DNA of 64,000 bases from Xylophilus sp. GOD-11R (GTDB lineage: Bacteria; Pseudomonadota; Gammaproteobacteria; Burkholderiales; Burkholderiaceae_C): the NCBI RefSeq assembly GCF_033546935.1, contig NZ_CP137854.1, positions 620,001-684,000 on the forward strand, given 5' to 3'. Position numbers and translations under genes: made by a program. The notes below the pieces were generated by a model. It was not told where the DNA came from and made no database searches. It saw only the letters and a program-made list of their open reading frames with translations. Below are positions 57,184 through 64,000 of this stretch, piece by piece (position 1 is the first letter of the stretch; every line of letters begins with the position of its first letter).

Positions 57184-58500
57184 TCAAGGAGCCCGCAGCA
57201 CCTGCTCGGCGTTTTTGATGGTTATGCGGGTCGTCTTTGCTTGGGGGTTGTACGCCATGACCGCGAATAAGCTTTCGCCGGAACCTTCGATACTATCTAG
57301 GGGGACGGCAAATGTCGGCGTTAGCTCGAAGATGACCGTAACAGTATCTGCGGGCCAGTTGTCGATGCGGGAGGCGCCCCACTTCACCGGCAATTCAACA
57401 GAAGTACCGCGAACGGTGGATGCAACCTGACGCGTTTCTGTATATGAGTAATATCCTGAAATTACGCCTTGCTGGCCCCGGTCTACCACAACTCCCCATT
57501 TTTCTATGCGACCAAAGCCCGTGCAGGTTAAGACACCGGTGAATCCGGTTGTTGCTGAGCTATTTGTTGTAATTGAGCCGTTATTGGAATAGGCGGTATT
57601 GAAACTAATAGTATTCACGTCAATCTCCCAGCCGGGCGTCGCCGTCGCCGAAAGTGGTTCTGTCCGCGTCCCTTCGCCGTGTTGTGATTCACAACGTTTA
57701 TCCGGTGTTCGACGGGGCGTTTTTTCGACGGTCATGGCTTGAACAATTGGCGTGATACGTCCCACACCAATCGTCTCTGGATAAACGATCAATTGAATTG
57801 GAAAGTCTCGTGCTATAAAGTCGTCAAAAAAGAGCCATTTCGTTTTTCGCTCGTATAGCTGGAGGTTAGTCTGGACGAACACCGGCGCAGTAATTGCGGC
57901 TGCATGCTCTGGCACCATGAAACGTAGTTCATTGAACGATTGGGTGCTTGGCCTTGCCTGCTTTTCAGCGAAAGTCAAAATAGGTTGGTGGTTGTCGAGG
58001 GCAAGGCCTTGAATTGAGAATTCGGTCGGAGCGCCAGACTGCACACTATAAATTGGGGAAATCTTTGTAATTCTTGGAATGTCTTTTGTGAGCGGCAGAC
58101 TTTGCACTGTTGCCGCGAGAGTATCTGCACTTCTTTGTATATCACCAGTGGCTTTATTTGCGGCGCCGCTAAGAGTGGAGGCCGATGCTTGAATGTCTTG
58201 AAAAAGTTGGTGGCGTGCGCCGCTAAGTTGCGTCACGGATTCGTCCAACGCCGCCGAGTATTGTTGGCGAAACAGCGCAATTGCAGCCAAGGTTGCTTGG
58301 CCTGTTTCCATAACAACGCCTTTTCCTTGAGATCCCGCCTCTTGAATGCTGGCGCGGACACCTCGCTCCGCTTGGTCGAGATACCCGCTGACAGGGTCAA
58401 TAATTGCGTATGCGGGCGCTGCGAATCCAAAGACGATTGCGGCGGACCCAGCGGCGGACAATGTCGGACCAACAATGACCCGTGTGATCCAATGGTCCAT
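57184..58500 (-). CDS. exported protein of unknown function in the phage-like element
   Basis: 438-residue protein with a signal peptide (hydrophobic run 8-30, ending APAYA). Residues about 40-140 are amphipathic helix rich in Ala/Gln/Ser, coiled-coil-like. At about 143-175 PRITKISPIYSVQSGAPTEF has the look of an IPT/TIG-type beta domain. The C-terminal half is beta-rich with few charged runs. No family is recognised. It faces left, away from the phage genes, and is AT-richer than the host genes: it may be a cargo (moron) gene. Confidence 0.7.
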   Translation of the reverse strand: MDHWITRVIVGPTLSAAGSAAIVFGFAAPAYAIIDPVSGYLDQAERGVRASIQEAGSQGKGVVMETGQATLAAIALFRQQYSAALDESVTQLSGARHQLFQDIQASASTLSGAANKATGDIQRSADTLAATVQSLPLTKDIPRITKISPIYSVQSGAPTEFSIQGLALDNHQPILTFAEKQARPSTQSFNELRFMVPEHAAAITAPVFVQTNLQLYERKTKWLFFDDFIARDFPIQLIVYPETIGVGRITPIVQAMTVEKTPRRTPDKRCESQHGEGTRTEPLSATATPGWEIDVNTISFNTAYSNNGSITTNSSATTGFTGVLTCTGFGRIEKWGVVVDRGQQGVISGYYSYTETRQVASTVRGTSVELPVKWGASRIDNWPADTVTVIFELTPTFAVPLDSIEGSGESLFAVMAYNPQAKTTRITIKNAEQVLRAP

Positions 58501-58551
58501 TTCAATTACCCTGTGATGTTGACGGACGATCCAGCTGTGTCAGCTTAGGTG

Positions 58552-58862
58552 TTGGAGGCGGCGTTAGTCATCATCAGGATTGGGGATATAGCTGTCCGGA
58601 CACACGTGTCAGCGGAAGACAAGCAGAGCATTTCGCTCGGCTTGCGCGGTAGCCCGCCAACACATCGCAGGCTGCAGCGGCGCTCTACGATGAAGACAAA
58701 TCTATGTTCAACATAGGTTTGAAGGGGAAGCCCCCATTGATGGTCAGCGAGGCCGGCCTGTATGCCCTGATCTTGCGCTCTCGAAAAGCGGAAGCAAAAC
58801 CCTTCCAACGCTGGGTGACCAAAGAAGTCCTGCCGACCATCCGCAGGACCCGGGGGCAGTGA
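58552..58862 (+). pseudogene. decayed Bro-N antirepressor fragments (two frames)
   Basis: Two partial copies of the phage Bro-N domain. Fragment A (frame of 58552) reads DIAVRTHVSAEDKQ and SLGLRGSPP. Fragment B, open from 58653 in a different frame, reads NTSQAAAALYDEDK, then GLKGKPPLMVSEAGLYALIL and FQRWVTKEVLPTIRRT, ending TGA at 58860-58862. B lacks the N-terminal 40-50 residues of a complete Bro-N. No start or ribosome site is clear for either fragment. The end of B overlaps the GTG of the next gene. Confidence 0.65.
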
Positions 58863-59545
58863 CTTTTACGCCAATGACGGAGAAGCGCTATGACAACGTG
58901 AAGCGCCTTGCTGAGCGCGGCCTTGTGAGCTTCACGTCAATGACGGAAACCTCGCATAACGGCCCAGGGGCCCGGCCCACCGTTGTCCACCACGTCAACG
59001 AACGCGACTCCTACGTGGTCGTCGCCCAGCTTTCCCCGGAGTTCACGGCGCGTCTCGTGGGCCAATGGCAGAAAGGGGGGCTTGTCGCGTTTACTGCAAT
59101 GCAGGAACCGACTCAGAGGGTCTCAGCAATTTTGCTGTCACCTATGACCAGCCGCGAGATCGCGGAGCTGACTGGCAAGCAACACGCGCATGTTTTGCGC
59201 GATGCCCGTACAACGCTTAGTGAACTGGGACTTACTGAATCCAGTTTTGGATCGAGCTATCAGGACAGCACCGGTCGTTCGCTCCCGCAACTGAGCCTCC
59301 CCAAGCGGGAGACCCTGATCTTGGTCTCGGGCTACTCCGTGACCATGCGGGCCAAGATCATCGACCGCTGGCAGGAGCTGGAAGCAGTCGCCGTCCCAGC
59401 GATCCCGAAGACCTACTCGGGAATGCTGAGGCTCGCTGCCGAGCGGGCCGAGCAGATCGAAGCCGCCCAGGCGCAGATCGCCCACATGACTCCCCTGGCA
59501 ACCGTGGGGTCCATGGTCTCCCAGCACAAACACACGCTGGCCTAG
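58859..59545 (+). CDS. phage Rha-family regulatory protein with two Rha modules, C-terminally truncated
   Basis: 228-residue protein starting at GTG 58859. Module 1 (about 5-75) contains EKRYDNVKRLAERGLV and RDSYVVVAQLSPEFTARLV. Module 2 (about 95-175) contains SREIAELTGKQHAHVLRD and LILVSGYSVTMRAKIIDRWQ. Both match the Rha phage regulatory pattern. A C-terminal helix and KilAC-like start (GSMVSQHKHTLA) stop at TAG, although the frame continues as IVRALPSTDQL, the expected next residues. Rha proteins block phage growth in integration-host-factor mutants; the role here is unknown. Confidence 0.7.
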   Translation: MTFTPMTEKRYDNVKRLAERGLVSFTSMTETSHNGPGARPTVVHHVNERDSYVVVAQLSPEFTARLVGQWQKGGLVAFTAMQEPTQRVSAILLSPMTSREIAELTGKQHAHVLRDARTTLSELGLTESSFGSSYQDSTGRSLPQLSLPKRETLILVSGYSVTMRAKIIDRWQELEAVAVPAIPKTYSGMLRLAAERAEQIEAAQAQIAHMTPLATVGSMVSQHKHTLA

Positions 59546-59672
59546 ATCGTCCGTGCCCTCCCATCAACCGATCAGCTATAGCGACTGGAATATCAGAAAA
59601 TGCTGTAGACACACGGCGCCCTTGGGTATTCCAAATATTGCGAGGCGAAATGGATGAGGGTCGTATCTAATT

Positions 59673-59702
59673 GTTGCTTGGCATTTGCCATGCCCCCTAG
59701 AA
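59673..59702 (+). promoter_or_regulatory. promoter of the gene at 59709 (TTGCTT-N18-TAGAAT)
   Basis: A -35-like TTGCTT (59673-59678), 18-base spacer and TAGAAT (59697-59702). The expected start of transcription coincides with the ATG at 59709, i.e. a leaderless mRNA. Confidence 0.5.
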
Positions 59703-59708
59703 TCACCC

Positions 59709-60041
59709 ATGTACCCGAGTTTCAGTCACGACCAAGCTCAAGCCATCGAAAAGCTTCGGATCGATATCTCACGCCGAGTGATGCACCCCATCGAGGCGAT
59801 CTTTGATTGTGCTGATAACGGCCAGTACTACGCCGCATTCAGCGCAGAGAACCTTCCTAACGGAAATTCAGGCGGCGCCTTAGTGTCCATCATGGCGGGC
59901 GATGGCGTCCCTGGGCCCGCTGGCGTCATGGCCTGGGACGGTGAGGACCTATCGGGCGGGGTAGAGTTCTCGGAAGCTATAAAGATTGCTCGGTTCGCTG
60001 CTGTCCGTGAATTCCGCGCGAGGGTCGGCCGATATCGCTAA
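59709..60041 (+). CDS. hypothetical protein of the phage-like element
   Basis: 110-residue acidic protein. No family is recognised. An N-terminal helix (DQAQAIEKLRIDISRRVM) is followed by a mixed region and a C-terminal helix. There is no Shine-Dalgarno sequence; the ATG sits right after a good promoter. The upstream in-frame ATG at 59685 lies before the -10 and is not preferred. Confidence 0.55.
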   Translation: MYPSFSHDQAQAIEKLRIDISRRVMHPIEAIFDCADNGQYYAAFSAENLPNGNSGGALVSIMAGDGVPGPAGVMAWDGEDLSGGVEFSEAIKIARFAAVREFRARVGRYR

Positions 60042-60148
60042 CCGGTTTTGGAGTCTTCTGCACTATTTGCAGATTTCTTGGACCATCGGATTATTTTTGC
60101 CACAGTTACAGTGCTCTAATATCGCTTTTCTCAACGGCTGTATTGGAG

Positions 60149-60526
60149 ATGCTTGTGCCATCGACCCTTCAAGACCCCGCTTATGAGATGCGAAAACGAT
60201 TCGGTACCATTCTCCAAGATCGCCGCAGAGACATTAAGCTAACTCAGGCTGGCGCGGCGCGGACGCTTGATTATGTTGGAGGGGGTATGGTTTCGCAGGT
60301 CGAAAACGGAAGGTCGGCTTTACCCGCCAGTCAACTAGCGGAATGGGCCGACGCCCTATCGATTGAGCCCGAATCACTTGCCAAGCTCTGGCTGTACTTT
60401 GTTGAGCCGACCTTGTACGAGGCGCTCTATGGTGAAGACCCATATGAGCTTGAAGGCCTGCCCAAGCCAACGAAGGCCCTGGGCCCGACGCCAACCCGCC
60501 CAGTGCTGCGTACGCTTGACCATTAG
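60149..60526 (+). CDS. XRE-type helix-turn-helix regulator
   Basis: 125-residue DNA-binding protein. HTH region about 15-70: FGTILQDRRRDIKLTQAGAA, then GGGMVSQVENGRSALPASQLAEWADAL, the usual XRE arrangement with a recognition helix around MVSQVENG. The C-terminal third is proline-rich and unassigned. ATG 60149 follows a TTGGAG site. A likely repressor or regulator of the element. Confidence 0.75.
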   Translation: MLVPSTLQDPAYEMRKRFGTILQDRRRDIKLTQAGAARTLDYVGGGMVSQVENGRSALPASQLAEWADALSIEPESLAKLWLYFVEPTLYEALYGEDPYELEGLPKPTKALGPTPTRPVLRTLDH

Positions 60527-61177
60527 AGACCTGGGGCCGTGCTTGGCAACACAGGGTCCTCCATGCCAGCACTCAAGGTGTTTCCCATGAAGGCGACCCA
60601 ATGCCTCACATGCGCCGTCCCTCAGGAGTCCTGTTTTTGTTGATCCCGGGGGACCATCACCCAAGACCAGCTACAGACTCCCACCCAACCCTGGGACTCT
60701 CTACGACTCTAGGAGACTCCTTCGGAGTCATAGAGCATTCCTAAGGTCCCACTTCGTTACGCCCTTTTCTCTCCTCTATAGGCCTCTCCTTCTACTTGTG
60801 TCGTTTTACTTCTGACTTGCATGGTCACCAAGCAGTTGGCTTTGCCATCAAAACTAAAACGACACAGGTAGAAGACCCCATACGCGCAGGCTTTTGCTAG
60901 AGCCCACATCAGCGTATTTGCGCTTGAGCAGCCCTGGTATCTCCCGGGCCTGACAGCGCCTCCTAGACCCCTTTGCGCCCCTCCCAGGGGCATCCCCGGA
61001 ACATCCGTCCAGCTCGCCCGCTAGGCGCAGCCGTGCCCGGTGATTCCACGAGCCCATCGGCTTACCCACTTCCCAACACCCACTCCCCAGCACCCACTCC
61101 CCAGCACCAATGCCACTCAAGACCCTAACTCCGTCCGCCCGCCTTCCAGGTCAGTCCGCCAACTCCCAGGGGCTGTG
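60527..61177. other. 650-base noncoding, repeat-rich segment of the phage-like element
   Basis: No convincing gene. It contains phased GACTC repeats and a hairpin (60695-60735), a 20-base inverted repeat with a 46-base spacer (60789-60874), and a 14-base tandem duplication, CACCCACTCCCCAG, at 61077-61104. A 26-codon Cys-containing frame at 60563-60643 is open but unsupported. Probably a control region. Confidence 0.5.
60789..60874. repeat. 20-base inverted repeat with 46-base spacer
   Basis: Left arm 60789-60808 and right arm 60855-60874 are complementary over 19 of 20 bases (core TGTCGTTTTA / TAAAACGACA). The spacer has its own smaller pairing (CCAA-GCAG-TTGG). Confidence 0.85.
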
Positions 61178-63751
61178 ATGTCCGGCGAACGTTCACAGCA
61201 GTTCCGCACGACCCCGAGCTACACCGCGCCCGACGCGAATCCCGCAGCCCGGATCAGTACCAATCAGTCCCAGGCCGTTGCTGCCCAGGTCCAGGGCCAA
61301 GGCTCTGCCTTTGCATCCCTCGGGAGCAGCCTGTCCAACTTCTTCGGAGGGATGGAAAAGGCGGTCGAGCAATACAGTTCCACTCGCCATTCCGAAGACA
61401 TGGCGGGCATCGAGCGCCAACGCGCAGCGCGTGCGGTTCAGGCGCAAGCCGACCACGCGGCTGGTCGGCCCCGCGATCCCGGCTTGAACGAGTTTCAAGA
61501 CTACAAGGGCACCTACGACACGGCAGTCGCTGACACGACCGCCAGCGGCATCGCTACCGACCTCCAAGCTGCCATACGGAATCTTCCCGATACCCCAGGG
61601 ACCGACCTCAAGGCATTTGCCACCTCTTTTGTCACCGAACAGATGAAGGGCGGCACGGGCGATCCCGCTATCGACGGGCGGGTCGCCTACGTCGTGCAGC
61701 AGCGGGCCGAGCAAATGATCGCCCGCAAGACTGAGCAGATCGCCCAGACCTCGGAAGCCAACATCGCTGAGACCATCGGCAAGAGCCTGACCTTGAAGAT
61801 TCAGGAGCAGCAAGGCGCCACGGTCGAGCAGGTCGATGGTCTGTATAGCGAAGCCATGGGGCTCATGAAGGGTGACATAGGCAAGGCTGACAAGTTCTTT
61901 GCCGGGGTCTTGTCTCGGGCGATATACAACCCTGGTCAAGCCGCCTCGGTGCTGGCGGCAATGCGGGAGTCGGAGTTCGCCAAGCGCAACCCGGATGTCT
62001 ACCTTGAACTCACCGACAAGGCGTGGGCTCAAACGAACCGCATCAAGTCTGTTGCGGCCGGTCAGGAAGTCGAGCGGGTCAACGGCAAGTATCACGCGGC
62101 TCAGCTCGCCTATCAGGAGGCAGGCACCTTCATGCCTGTTCAGGAGTACCTGCAACACATGCAGGAAGCTAACGATGTGAACAACCTTCACGGCGTCGGT
62201 ATGTCTCAGTTCCCCTGGGTCCGCTCAGGTCCCGGAGGTCACCGGGTCGCCCGCGAAGCGCTCCAAAAGCAAGCCGACGTGAATGTCGTGCTGGAGGAGC
62301 TGCGGAAGCCAAATGGGGACCTTCGGTTGCGTCTGTCGCAGGGCAAGGACGACATCGAATATTCGAAGGCCATGCGCTTGCTGTTCATCCCAGCGGTCAA
62401 CCAGTGGATCACCGAGAACGCCAAGTTGTACCCGGCCACTGCTGCCACCTTGACCCCTCAGGGCGGCTATGACTTCTTGGCGAACCCCGAGACCGCAAAG
62501 GAGTTCGGGCGGCTGCTAGGGACTCATGGTGTTGCGCTTGGTCACGGGGTCGATGACAACACGTCGGCCCGCTTCGAAGACTTCCTGATGAGCGACGACC
62601 CCAACAAGGTTATGACCGCAACGGCCGGCTTGGCGGCATTGCAGGCCATGCCCGGAGGCGATCACTACGTCCAGAACGTCCTGAAGGACTCGTCTGCTCG
62701 GGCCCGTTTGGATGTGGTCATGACCCAGGCGCGGGACTCTGGGGGCCTTGAGAATGCGGCGCGGTCCATGGTGGCATTAAGGTCTACGAAAGCCCCGGAG
62801 ACCTCGAAGTCCTCTGGGACTTCCGTGGACTGGAAGACTACCTTAGCTGATCCGAGCGTGAAGGTTGACGATGTCCGCGCAACCATTCGCGGAATCGCCA
62901 GCGAACTCATCCTGAAGGATCAGGACCGCAGTGGCTGGTTTCAGCGCACCGACCGGATGAACTTCGCGCCTGCCGTTGAAGCTCAGATCGAGCGGCTGAC
63001 CGCGCAGCACCTGGAAGAACAGCGTGCAAATCTCCCGATGGGTGCCAAGCCGAACCTCACCAAGGCTGCGACCTGGGCAACCCAACAGGTCATGCACAAG
63101 GTCGTTCCCATCGCGGCACAGGGCGGGGTCCTGCGGTACGTCCCCGACCCGTACGGCGGCCGGGGTCGCCGGGTGGATAGCCCGGTTTCCTACTACCAGG
63201 GACAACCTTTGTATGCCGGCATGAAGATGCTGAACCGCCTGGGCGAGATGGAAGACCCTCAGCGAACGTTCACCGAGGTCGACCGGCCCGCACTAGCCAA
63301 GGCCCTTCCGGGATTCCTGGGGAACCGGCAGGACCCGGGAGAGCCCGAGGATTTGTATCTGAATCCGCCTGACCAGAAGCCGGGACTGATGCAGGTATTC
63401 ACGAACGGCATGCGCCCCCTTGCGTTTTATGGGGGCATGAAGGTCCGCATCGGTTCCCAGGACCTGGAGGTTCCAAAGTCTTTCGCCGACGCAGATACGT
63501 TCTTTAGGACCCATCTGCCCAAGGGCTTCTTCGCGGTGCCTGGGCGTCCTGACCCAGACGGGCGCGACACCTATCGCATTGCGTATGGATACCGACTTCG
63601 CGGAGATGAAGACGCCTTTGACAAGGCCATTGCCGACAAGGCATACGCCCGCAAAGCTGAGATTGCCGAGATCAAAGCTGCAACAGACCCGGTAACGGGA
63701 TCGGTGCAGAACCAGCGAACGCCCATAGCCCACCCGAACTACCGGAAGTGA
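61178..63751 (+). CDS. large phage internal virion-like protein
   Basis: 857-residue, glutamine- and alanine-rich protein, helical over most of its length, with low cysteine. Organisation and composition resemble the gp15/gp16 internal core proteins of T7-group podoviruses, which form the ejectosome that extends the tail channel into the host. The N-terminal 30-60 residues (QGSAFASLGSSLSNFFGGMEKAVEQY) are also typical of such proteins. It is not a transglycosylase as far as can be seen. A gene overlap follows downstream. Homology is judged by look only; a profile search would settle it. Confidence 0.55.
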   Translation: MSGERSQQFRTTPSYTAPDANPAARISTNQSQAVAAQVQGQGSAFASLGSSLSNFFGGMEKAVEQYSSTRHSEDMAGIERQRAARAVQAQADHAAGRPRDPGLNEFQDYKGTYDTAVADTTASGIATDLQAAIRNLPDTPGTDLKAFATSFVTEQMKGGTGDPAIDGRVAYVVQQRAEQMIARKTEQIAQTSEANIAETIGKSLTLKIQEQQGATVEQVDGLYSEAMGLMKGDIGKADKFFAGVLSRAIYNPGQAASVLAAMRESEFAKRNPDVYLELTDKAWAQTNRIKSVAAGQEVERVNGKYHAAQLAYQEAGTFMPVQEYLQHMQEANDVNNLHGVGMSQFPWVRSGPGGHRVAREALQKQADVNVVLEELRKPNGDLRLRLSQGKDDIEYSKAMRLLFIPAVNQWITENAKLYPATAATLTPQGGYDFLANPETAKEFGRLLGTHGVALGHGVDDNTSARFEDFLMSDDPNKVMTATAGLAALQAMPGGDHYVQNVLKDSSARARLDVVMTQARDSGGLENAARSMVALRSTKAPETSKSSGTSVDWKTTLADPSVKVDDVRATIRGIASELILKDQDRSGWFQRTDRMNFAPAVEAQIERLTAQHLEEQRANLPMGAKPNLTKAATWATQQVMHKVVPIAAQGGVLRYVPDPYGGRGRRVDSPVSYYQGQPLYAGMKMLNRLGEMEDPQRTFTEVDRPALAKALPGFLGNRQDPGEPEDLYLNPPDQKPGLMQVFTNGMRPLAFYGGMKVRIGSQDLEVPKSFADADTFFRTHLPKGFFAVPGRPDPDGRDTYRIAYGYRLRGDEDAFDKAIADKAYARKAEIAEIKAATDPVTGSVQNQRTPIAHPNYRK

Positions 63752-63833
63752 CCCCAGGAGCCCGAGCAGCAATGCCCGGGCTTCTTCGCTTCTGGTCGCC
63801 CACCTGGGCGCCACTCCACATCACCCACTACCC

Positions 63834-63974
63834 ATGCCACATACCAACCCACCCGCGCCTCAGCGCACACAGGCAGAACTCGCCGAACTCATGAAGGCCC
63901 CCAAGGGCCCCGCGCGACCGCCGCTCATTCTGCGCGACCCGCCAGCACGTCCAGCCCCGAGGGCGCTGCAATGA
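63834..63974 (+). CDS. small hypothetical protein
   Basis: 46-residue Pro-rich frame (PPAPQRTQAELAELMKAPKG) that ends with an ATGA overlap to the next start. That overlap and its position after the large virion-like protein support it as real. Possibly a short structural or linking protein. Confidence 0.5.
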   Translation: MPHTNPPAPQRTQAELAELMKAPKGPARPPLILRDPPARPAPRALQ

Positions 63975-64000
63975 GCGCGACCATTCCCGCGCTCCTGCGT
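63971..64000 (+). CDS. next phage gene, 5' end only
   Basis: ATG at 63971 overlapping the upstream TGA; only ten codons (MSATIPALLR) are in the window. Probably another virion structural gene by position, but nothing more can be said. Confidence 0.45.
   Translation, partial: MSATIPALLR

Larger units (their letters stand above)
56849..64000. mobile_element. phage-like integrated element (left part)
   Basis: Begins at the tRNA 3' scar and runs to the window edge. It has lower GC, different codon use, and phage-type genes: antirepressor fragments (58552-59545), XRE regulator (60149), and a large internal-virion-like protein (61178) with structural-looking genes after it. No integrase, terminase or portal is inside the window, so completeness cannot be judged. 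Confidence 0.7.

Noticed and set aside
60563..60643. 26-codon frame with several cysteines (CLTC, CFC)
   Set aside because: Too short, no ribosome site beyond a weak match, and no conservation evidence.
60702..60716. T7 promoter resemblance (TACGACTC then TAGGAGA)
   Set aside because: Four to five bases of the conserved promoter middle are missing, so spacing is wrong for a T7-type polymerase; better explained by the 10-base GACTC repeats.
63758..63784. possible terminator after the virion-like gene
   Set aside because: Seven-pair stem with a 12-base loop but no T-run; the following gene appears to be in the same unit.

Overview
The window is a high-GC, gene-dense stretch of a betaproteobacterial chromosome, most likely Comamonadaceae (Burkholderiales; Variovorax/Acidovorax/Xylophilus-like). 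This rests on recognised gene order (petABC-sspA-sspB; secA-argJ-DUF815 ATPase-mutT; yacG-zapD-coaE-pilD-pilC-pilB) and on protein families. No species call is possible from sequence alone.

Layout. 1-5617: end of a Nif3-like gene, pdxA, the cytochrome bc1 operon petABC, and sspA-sspB, with two clear rho-independent terminators. 5618-7930: a sparsely coding stretch with a small Ig-like-repeat protein and tRNA-Thr(TGT). 7931-16825: a catabolic island. A minus-strand alpha/beta hydrolase-ridA-tetR unit diverges from a plus-strand run of amidohydrolase, hydrolase, two-subunit Rieske oxygenase, Rieske ferredoxin and a NitT/TauT-type ABC importer. Most of its junctions are ATGA-type overlaps. No ferredoxin reductase and no ring-cleavage gene are present. 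16855-21236: a RIO-type kinase divergent from a 2OG-Fe(II) oxygenase-like gene, then an ECF sigma/anti-sigma pair, a COG4315-type secreted protein and a membrane-anchored TlpA-like thioredoxin.

21410-30888 is a selenocysteine module. It holds the formate dehydrogenase genes fdnGHI, fdhE, selA, selB and selC (tRNA-Sec). fdnG has an in-frame TGA at codon 196 followed at once by a well-formed bacterial SECIS hairpin. The enzyme and most of its Sec-insertion machinery (all but selD) are therefore encoded together. 30992-38533: a small lipoprotein, then the type IV pilus minor pilin operon (pilE, fimT, pilV, pilW, pilX, pilY1). 38612-50607: dciA-like gene, secA, argJ, a DUF815 ATPase, mutT, a membrane protein, yacG, zapD, coaE and the pilus assembly genes pilD-pilC-pilB. 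50779-55685: MmgE/PrpD protein, divergent LysR regulator, nitronate monooxygenase-like protein, and a divergent Co/Ni regulator-exporter pair (DmeR/RcnR-type and DmeF).

55768-56671 is a cassette of three overlapping small genes of unknown function. The first carries a (gcgatg)6 microsatellite; the third resembles an S24/LexA-type protein cut short by an amber codon. At 56849 the 3' end of a tRNA (tRNA-Pro-like, minus strand) stands alone, marking an integration junction. From there to the window end the DNA has lower GC and is phage-like: a secreted protein of unknown function, a mosaic of Bro-N and Rha antirepressor fragments, a small leaderless gene, an XRE regulator, a repeat-rich noncoding segment, and a large protein resembling T7-group internal virion proteins. 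No integrase or complete tRNA lies inside the window, so the element must continue to the right.
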